64,000 nucleotides of DNA. Origin: Sphaerulina vaccinii (Eukaryota > Ascomycota > Dothideomycetes > Mycosphaerellales > Mycosphaerellaceae). The notes beneath the pieces were generated by a model. That model was not told the DNA's origin. It worked only from the letters and a program-made list of their open reading frames with translations, and searched no databases. Where the stretch lies: contig JAKUDP010000016.1 of the NCBI GenBank assembly GCA_022570795.1, positions 1,240,001-1,304,000 on the forward strand. The letters run 5' to 3'. This document shows, piece after piece, positions 57,099 to 64,000 of this stretch. Positions within the stretch are counted from its first letter, which is position 1. Each line of letters starts with the position of its first letter. Both the position numbers and the translations under genes were made by a program.

Positions 57099-58410
57099 GG
57101 TTATAAGCCTAGGTTTGTAGAGGAAGTATCAGATAGTAATAGTTGGCCTTTTCTAATAGCAGGATACAAACCTACAATAAAAGGAGCATCGGGAGACTCG
57201 AGGTATACCTATCTATACTACTAAGAAGATATAGAAGATCCCGGCGAGTTCCGGACGTTCCTATAGGTAGATAAGACAGAGAAGAACCTAGTAAGGCATA
57301 CTTAAGGAGCAGAGCTCAAAAGGTATAAAGAGGAAAGAGTAAGCTAGAGGCTAAAGTACTATCTTATATAGATAAGACTTAACCTCTATACTAGAGTACT
57401 ACTAATACCTTAGAAAGGTATATCCCTCTAAGAAGAGACTATTTAAGTCTATCTACAAGTATAGATAAGTAGGAAGCATAGGAAACTATACTAAGCTTAT
57501 CTAAGAGAGAAGGAAGAGAGTCTTAGACTAGGAAAGTAGCTATCTAGAAACTACTACTAAAATTATTTAAAAGAGTATTAATTTTTAGAGTTTAGTTTTT
57601 AATATTTTAGATAAAATAGATTAAGAGCAAGGAAGTAGATTTAGAGGCAAAAGAGCTATACTAGTCCTATTAAAAGAGAACTAGAGGCTATAGTTTAGAC
57701 TATAGGAAAACAACCTAGAGGAAAAGAAGATCTTCTAGATAATTTTAGACCTAAGAGATACTAAGAAAGAAATATTATAGACTCCCTAGTTAGAGGAGTT
57801 GTTCTTATTATCTATAAAGACACCTAATAGTTTCCCGGGGCTAGAATACTTAAAATTCAGCCTATAGTAGAGGAAAGCAAATGCTTAGGCAATCTATAAG
57901 CTAACTAAGTACCTAGGGTAGGATAATTAGGATAAGGTAATAGAGGAGAAGAGAGCCTTTAATATCTAGACAACCCTCTATTATAAGTATAGTAAGGTCT
58001 AGCAAGCCTATATAATAGCTATTATCTAGGAGTATATAAACTTTAAGATAGGACTAGAAGATAGAATTAGAAGCTTATAGGTCTACTTTAGAAACCTAGG
58101 TAGAAGGATAGTAGAGATTAACTAGAGAGAGTCTTACTATAAGACTCCGGAAACAAGGATTAAGCATCTACTCTTCTTCCTACTAGATAGATATAAGAGT
58201 ACTAGATAGACTATCCTAGCTTAGAAGAACCTAATACTAGAGGACATCCTCTAGATACTAGAAGCAGAAGAGTCTATAGACTAAAGAGAGACGGCTATAT
58301 TTGCTAGGAAAAGTGCCTAGCGACTACTAGAATGTTTCCTCTATAAGAGACTATATACCTAGAGGGAATGCTCTAGACTCGAATAGGCAAAGAGGGCTGC
58401 CAAGTCCTAT

Positions 58411-58427
58411 CGGGCCCTAGGGACCCG
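58411..58427. repeat. GC palindrome-like module in TE2c gag end
   Basis: CGGGCCCTAGGGACCCG, nearly self-complementary. The TE2b counterpart is at about 52909-52926 with transitions. TE2a shows no such block at the equivalent place. Confidence 0.65.
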
Positions 58428-60152
58428 GCCAAATAGGGTCGAAAAGAGACTCTCTCTAATATAAGCTAGGAAGAGTTCTTTACTTAATAAGGATAAGCTA
58501 AAAGTAGTAGTAAAAAGACTCTAGCTCGAAGTATAATCTCTTAAGAAATCAAGTAAGAAATACTCGAAAAAGGCTTTTATAGTATAAGATATAGGGTCGC
58601 TAACTACTTCAGACCTATCCCAGACCCTATCTAAGGATAAGGATGTTAATAAAGTAGCCTACTCTACTATAGAAGCTAAAGGCAAGTACAGACTATTAGA
58701 ATAGCTACTTGACTCTTATACTTCTACTTATATAACTAACTAAGAATTACTTTTTAGAAAACTAAAGCCTCTTTAGGCTAGAAAGTAGATTAAGGTTAGG
58801 GGTAGCTATCTAATAGCTATATATATAGGAAGAGCAGTAATAGGGGGCAGGAAGGGCAAATAGATTATACTAAGGGATGTTCTTTTTGTACCTAGACTTG
58901 GAGTAAATCTTGTTTTATAGAATTAGTTTAGTAAGTAGTTCGGTATTTAACTACTAAAATTCATACTTGTTTTAGCCTCTAGAAAAGTAGTTGTCCAGAC
59001 AAGAATGTTAGGAGGAGTCCTATTTATTAAGGAGATTAATAAGAGTCTAGCTAAGTCTGTCTGGCCCTAGGGGCTCGACCGAAATTAAGTATACTTCTTA
59101 TAGGAATTAATAGATAAAGCATATACTTTCTATATATTAGAGAGTACCTAGGATTAGTAGGAGCTCTAGCATCGAAGGCTTGCACATTTTGGGGAGAAGG
59201 TAGTAAAGGACCTTTACTAGGTCTTAGATTTGAAGAGCCTAATACTAATTCCAAAGGAGTATAGAGCATGCAGAGTCTATGTAATAGCAAAGATAAAGTA
59301 GTATAGAGGGAAAGAGATATAGCAGAAGCCCTAAAGGCTAGCTCTTATATCTATTAATATCTATAGACCCCTACCTATTTTAAGATTAGGATTTAAGTAG
59401 TAGCTTGAAATTGTTAACAACTTCTTAAGAAAGAAGTAGGCCTTCCTACTAAAGTTAAGAATAGATGCACTACCTACCCTCTACTAATAGAAAAGGAAGG
59501 TAGAGCTTTAATCTAGAAATTCTCTCTAAGTAGTAAGGAGTAATAGAGCTAGGGAGCTTCTCGCTATACTAAAGTAGTAGGAGAGAGAGAATAGAATCTC
59601 TTTCTATACTACTAAGGTATATAACTCTATTTAGAATAGAGTTGTTAAAAGGTCGATCTAGACCTCTAAAGAAAGAGTAAGGGCAATGCTAGAAGAATCT
59701 AATATACTAATTAAGTTCTGGCCTAAGGTACTAGAAGCAAGTATTATTATTAGGAATACTCTTCCAAATAGGCTAGATATTAATAGATTTAAGGTCTTAC
59801 CCGAGGAGGCATTCTTAGGATAGAGACCTCTAGTATTATACTTTAGAGTCTAGGGCTGCAGAGCGGTAGTATATATAAACCCGAAGTTCTAGCTAGCTAG
59901 AATAAGATTAGATAAACTAATAAATAGAGGTAAGGATGCCGTATTCGTCGGTTATATTCTAGATACTACTAAAATATAGCTTTTCTAGAAGCCTAACATA
60001 GGGGCTGTTAAGGCCTATAGCAATGCTAAGTAGTTTAAATATAAGAAAGGAGGAGATTTGGAGTTAAATGTTCCTAAGCTTAACTAATCTAGTAGCGCAC
60101 TAGTTAGGAAACTAGTTAGGAGACTAAAGAAGTAGAAGGAGTCCTAAAGTCC

Positions 60153-60173
60153 GTCGGGCCCTAGAGGCCCGAC
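60153..60173. repeat. GC palindrome in TE2c (between integrase and RT)
   Basis: Stem GTCGGGCC / GGCCCGAC with loop CTAGA, the same as TE2a. Confidence 0.85.
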
Positions 60174-62259
60174 TAAATATTAACTACTATTTATATAGCT
60201 TGGACCTCTACCGAAGGACAAGAAGGAGTACTAGAGGATAGATCTAGAAGAAGAAAACTCCGGGAGTATATAGCTTTAGAAGGAGAAAATTAGAATAGAG
60301 TAGCTAACTAATTAGCCGACCGAAGTTTGTTAAGGGACTAGTAGAAATATATATATTAGAAAATATCTAGATATTATATAAGATCTACTAGAAGTAAGAG
60401 TACAATCCTAGAAGAGAAGGAGATCTCTCTTAGATAAAGGGGAAGGACCTAAACCTAAGGCCTATAGCATAGTTATAAGGCAGGTCCTCTAAAAGAGGCA
60501 GAGAGATAAGGAAGATAATATACCTAACCCAAAGTATTATAAAGCATTTCTTAGCCTAATCAAAAAAGAAGGGGATTGTATCTAGGAAACTTTAGTAGAG
60601 ATTAAGGAGGTTGCATTTATAGTACTCGGACCTAATATTACTTTAAAGCAAGAGGTCCCTATTCCAAAGTCCTATAAAAAGGTAATATAGAATCCCAAAT
60701 AGAGCTATATATAGGAAGAAGTAATCTAGAGAGAACTAGTAGCTTTAAATAGCAACTATATCTAGAAGCCGGTTATGCTACTAAAGAGTGCAAACCTTAT
60801 AATATCTAGGTAGGTCTTTAATATAAAAAGATTAATTAGTAGAGCTATTAAAAAGTTCAAGGCAAGACTAGTTGCTAGAAGGTTTTCCTAGAAGTTTGGA
60901 GTAGACTTTAAGGACACCTTTGTACTAACTATAAAGCATAACACTTTAAGGGTATTTATAGTAGTTGTTTGCGAGAAGGACTTAGAGATGCACTAAGTAG
61001 ATATAAATAATATATTTATAGAGAGCTCTCTAAAAGAAGATATCTATATAATCCTACCTCTAGGAGTAGAGGTCCTACTAAACTAGGTCCTAAAGATCCT
61101 AAGGAGTCTCTATAGACTTAAGCAAGTAGCAAGAGACTAGAATAAACTCTACGTCTCAAAGCTAGAACAGATAGAATTCGATTAATTAGAGATCGACCTA
61201 TACCTACTTATCTATAGGGAAAGAAGGATTATAGTCCTAACCTACGTAGATAATATACCTATTATAGTACTAGAGCTAAAGGATATTCTCTAGTTTAAGA
61301 AATAGCTTAGCAAGGTCTTTAAGATTAAGAATCTAAAGGAGCTAGAAAAGATTCTTAGAATAAAGATAATAAGGGACAGGGTTGCAGGAACTCTAAAGCT
61401 TAATTAAGAATACTATATCTAAGAGAACCTTGCAAGGCTAAATATAACTAAGGAAAATACCTATCTAACTCTCTTACTAATAGATAGTTATAAAAGCCTT
61501 ACTAAGGCAATCCTATCTAATAAGAGATATACTAAATAGAAGTACTAAAGCTAGATAGGTACGTAGATATAGCCGATAGTTATAACAAGACTAGATATTG
61601 CTTTCGCTCTTAGCAGACTAAGCTTATATATAGCTAACCTAATAAGGGGATATATAAATACTCTAAAGAAACTAGCAAGATACCTTAGGTCGTCCCTAGA
61701 CCTAGGACTTATATTTAGAAGAGGTAGTAGAAGCCTTATTAGATATTTAGACTCTAACTATATAATAGACAAGGCAGATAGAGTCTTAATTCTAGGATCT
61801 ATCTTCTTCCTCTATAGAGTACTAGTATCTTAGATAAGTAAGAAGTAGAAGTCTATAGTAATATTAACTATAGAGGCTAAGTATATAGCTCTAAATATAT
61901 ATACTAAGCAATCTCAATTCCTAGTAGCACTTCTAAGGGAAATAGACTATATAGAGCTAGTAGGAGAATATTCTTTTTAACTACTTATTAAAGCAAACTC
62001 TAATACGGTAAATAAACTCAGACCTATTTAGATTATAGAAGACAACTAAGCATCTTTAACCCTTGTTAAGGATGCCTATACCTATAAGAGATTAAAGTAT
62101 ATTAATATTACTTATAATAATATTAGGAGACTTTAGTAGCAACGGAGGATAGCGGTAGCATATATCCCAACAAAAGAGATAGTTGCAGATAGGTTAACTA
62201 AGCTAAAGAATAGTTCCCAATTCTAGGAGTTTATAAGACAACTCTAGCTTGCTTAGCCT

Positions 62260-62284
62260 CTATCGGGCTCCCGGGGCCCGACAG
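62260..62284. repeat. GC palindrome in TE2c 3' region
   Basis: CTATCGGGCTCC / CGGGGCCCGACAG, the counterpart of 56759-56783 with a few transitions. Confidence 0.8.
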
Positions 62285-62345
62285 GTTTATATAAGGGATA
62301 AGTACTAGAATGCAGAGTAGAAGGACTATCTAGCCTAAGTAGGAG

Positions 62346-62591
62346 TATTAGAAAGTATAGTCTAGTTGGACTATCTAAGAGACACCCCCTAGGGATTAGA
62401 ATATATAATATAGGTTACGTAACAATAGGTCGCGTAACTTATCTAATGCTCTATATCTTAGAAGGAGATGCAACCTATAACTAACTAACACAATTAATAC
62501 AGTTGGTTCCTATCTGACGCTTCTACTTCTATCGCGTATTAAGACTCTTCCTACACGTCGCAGGCGTGTGTATTGTCGTCCTATTTCGACA
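62346..62591 (+). repeat. LTR3 of the tandem Copia array
   Basis: 246 bases ending TTTCGACA, the only copy with the ancestral CA end. The left (inner) half is more RIP-changed than the right (outer) half. DIRS-like sequence resumes at 62592. Confidence 0.9.
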
Positions 62592-64000
62592 AATACTACT
62601 ATATTTTAGTATATTACTAGTTTCTAGAATTACTATAATATAAAGTTATATATTCTAAAAGAACTTTTAGCTAATCTAGAATAGTAGAAAGAAGCCTTAC
62701 TATATACTAAGAGTATTCGAGTTATTAATATATATCTCCTACTTTTAATATACCTATATACTAATATATTAAGTATTAGAATAGATATATTTTAGTATAG
62801 AAATAGTAACTTCTACTAGAATTTAGAAACAAACTACCTCCTTATCTATACTAAGAATACTTACTCTATTAAATACTTTAATAGTTAGCAAAACTAGTAT
62901 TATATTAATAGAATAGAGGTTTTAGCAATTCTAGAAGCCTTTAAGCGATAGGACTACTACTAGATTAATTGTAGAATTGTTATATATATAGATAGTTCTA
63001 TAGTATATAGTAGATTAGTAAGAAGGAGAGTTAGAAAAGAGGCTATAGTATACTTTTATATACTACTTATAAGGGTAGTTAGAGTAAAAGTCTCTATAGA
63101 TATAGTATAATTATCTAGTAATAATAATATACTTATAGATAGATTGTCGCGCTTGGACTTAAATATAGTAGCTAATATATCTTCTATTAGACTTACTCGA
63201 CTAGATTCCGAATAACTAGCTTTAATTAGTAAACCCTCCCTTACCTAAAATTGTAATATTACTCTAGAATAGATTAGTAGACTTAATAAAAAAAGCCTAT
63301 ATATCTATAATATATTAATATATTAACTTTATAGGCTTAATACTAGAAACTCTATAGTCTATTATTCTAGAGCTACTATTATAATTTATTTAATATAAAT
63401 CCTTTAGTACTAAACTAATCTAAAGTAACTTAATAGCTACTTATATAGATACTCTATACTCTATATATATTAATATAAACCTACTACTAGATATCTTTAA
63501 TAATCTACTAACTTATAGAATTAGATAAGGAGCTATATATATTAACCTATCTAAAGGTAGAAATAGATTGCCTATTCTAAAGCTAGAATTAAAAAAGCTA
63601 TTATAGATAGTAAAAGGTATAGATTAACTAAATATAAATACTTATTTGTTACTAGCTTTTATAGGCTTGTTTTGCCTAAAGGAACTTATATATTAAAAGT
63701 ATAGACTAACTAAAAGTTAGTTAATAGAGAAGATAACTAGAGGCGATATAGTAATATAGGAAGACTATATAATTATCTATTTAAAAAAGTCTAAAATAGA
63801 TAAGAAGTATAAAAGAGTTCTAATTAGAATAGCTATAATAAATAAAAATATATATATAGTTATATATATAAAGAGACTATTCTACCTATAACTAGTACTT
63901 CTAATAGCTCTACTTTTTATACTATCCTTAGGTAATACTTTCTCTAAAGCTATAGTTAATAGCTATATAAAGAATATTCTAGATTTATATAGACTATATA
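62592..64000 (+). mobile_element. DIRS-like retrotransposon, right part (RNase H to tyrosine recombinase), runs off the edge
   Basis: This continues the element of 49080-51351. RNase H sequence ends with an (A)D-x-LSRLDLN-like segment at about 63138-63165 (RLSRLDLNIVANI), the usual close of DIRS RNase H. A tyrosine-recombinase-like part follows; LLLAFIGLFCLKELIY at about 63643-63690 resembles the GFLRxGE box, with its Arg replaced. Stops are frequent. The right terminus lies outside the window. Confidence 0.65.

Larger units (their letters stand above)
56845..62591 (+). mobile_element. TE2c: Copia retrotransposon, second unit of a tandem array
   Basis: A 5.75-kb unit between LTR2 and LTR3, with the same order as TE2b: gag about 57600-58400, integrase about 59180-60000, RT about 60780-61400 with VDINN near 60998 and YVDN near 61243, RNase H about 61740-62220. 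It keeps more CA and TG than TE2a. Short open frames at 57024-57224 and 59051-59290 are chance gaps between stops. It is non-functional as read. Confidence 0.88.

Noticed and set aside
57024..59290. Short frames of 66 and 79 codons within TE2c
   Set aside because: Chance gaps between RIP-made stops; one spans the LTR and one is on the antisense strand.
14329..64000. CRISPR-like or satellite arrays in the AT-rich blocks
   Set aside because: The recurrent TATATA-rich words come from RIP of retrotransposons, not from regularly spaced repeats.

Overview
This window comes from a filamentous ascomycete. The genes carry many short introns of about 47-70 bases (one of 167), with GTAAGT-like donors, CTGAC/CTAAC-like branch points and AG acceptors. 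They sit in GC-balanced blocks. Two long AT-rich blocks of retrotransposons show the C-to-T/G-to-A signature of repeat-induced point mutation (RIP). A Mycosphaerella-like dothideomycete is my best guess from gene content and TE style, but that placement is inference.

Layout. 1-14328 is gene space: the 3' end of an unrecognised gene, then on the minus strand a CYP52-like P450, a seven-exon 3-isopropylmalate dehydrogenase (LEU2 type), an F-box protein and a Kex2-processed secreted protein. On the plus strand come an 8-cysteine small secreted protein and a GFA-domain protein, then TFB5 (minus). 14329-26027 is an LTR/Copia element (TE1) with an AGACG target duplication, split in its RNase H region by a second Copia element (TE2a, 19680-25406). 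26028-49079 is a second gene block: a PPxY membrane protein, a short-chain dehydrogenase, tricalbin, two paralogous RING proteins, a CorA-like transporter, TAM41, the survivin BIR1, a HET-domain protein and a PL3 pectate lyase. 49080-64000 is a heavily mutated DIRS-like (reverse transcriptase plus tyrosine recombinase) element. It is interrupted at its RT active site by a tandem Copia array LTR-int-LTR-int-LTR (51352-62591).

Functionally the gene islands mix housekeeping genes (leucine synthesis, TFIIH, cardiolipin precursor synthesis, chromosomal passenger complex, ER-plasma membrane contacts) with accessory genes likely to face a host or other fungi (secreted Cys-rich proteins, pectate lyase, HET protein, P450). 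Several accessory genes lie within a few kilobases of the RIPped blocks, as in compartmentalised fungal genomes.

The most unusual signals are: (1) the two LTRs of TE1 are RIP-mutated in complementary halves, so the mutation edges fall inside the LTRs; (2) RIP seems to spare CpA when the next base is A; (3) GC-rich palindromic modules recur at several sites in the TE2 Copia family; (4) TE2a and TE2b/c share LTRs and pol but differ in gag; (5) an in-frame TAG separates tricalbin from about 107 further coding-like codons. Splice sites were assigned by eye; every multi-exon model listed keeps the reading frame and ends at a stop.
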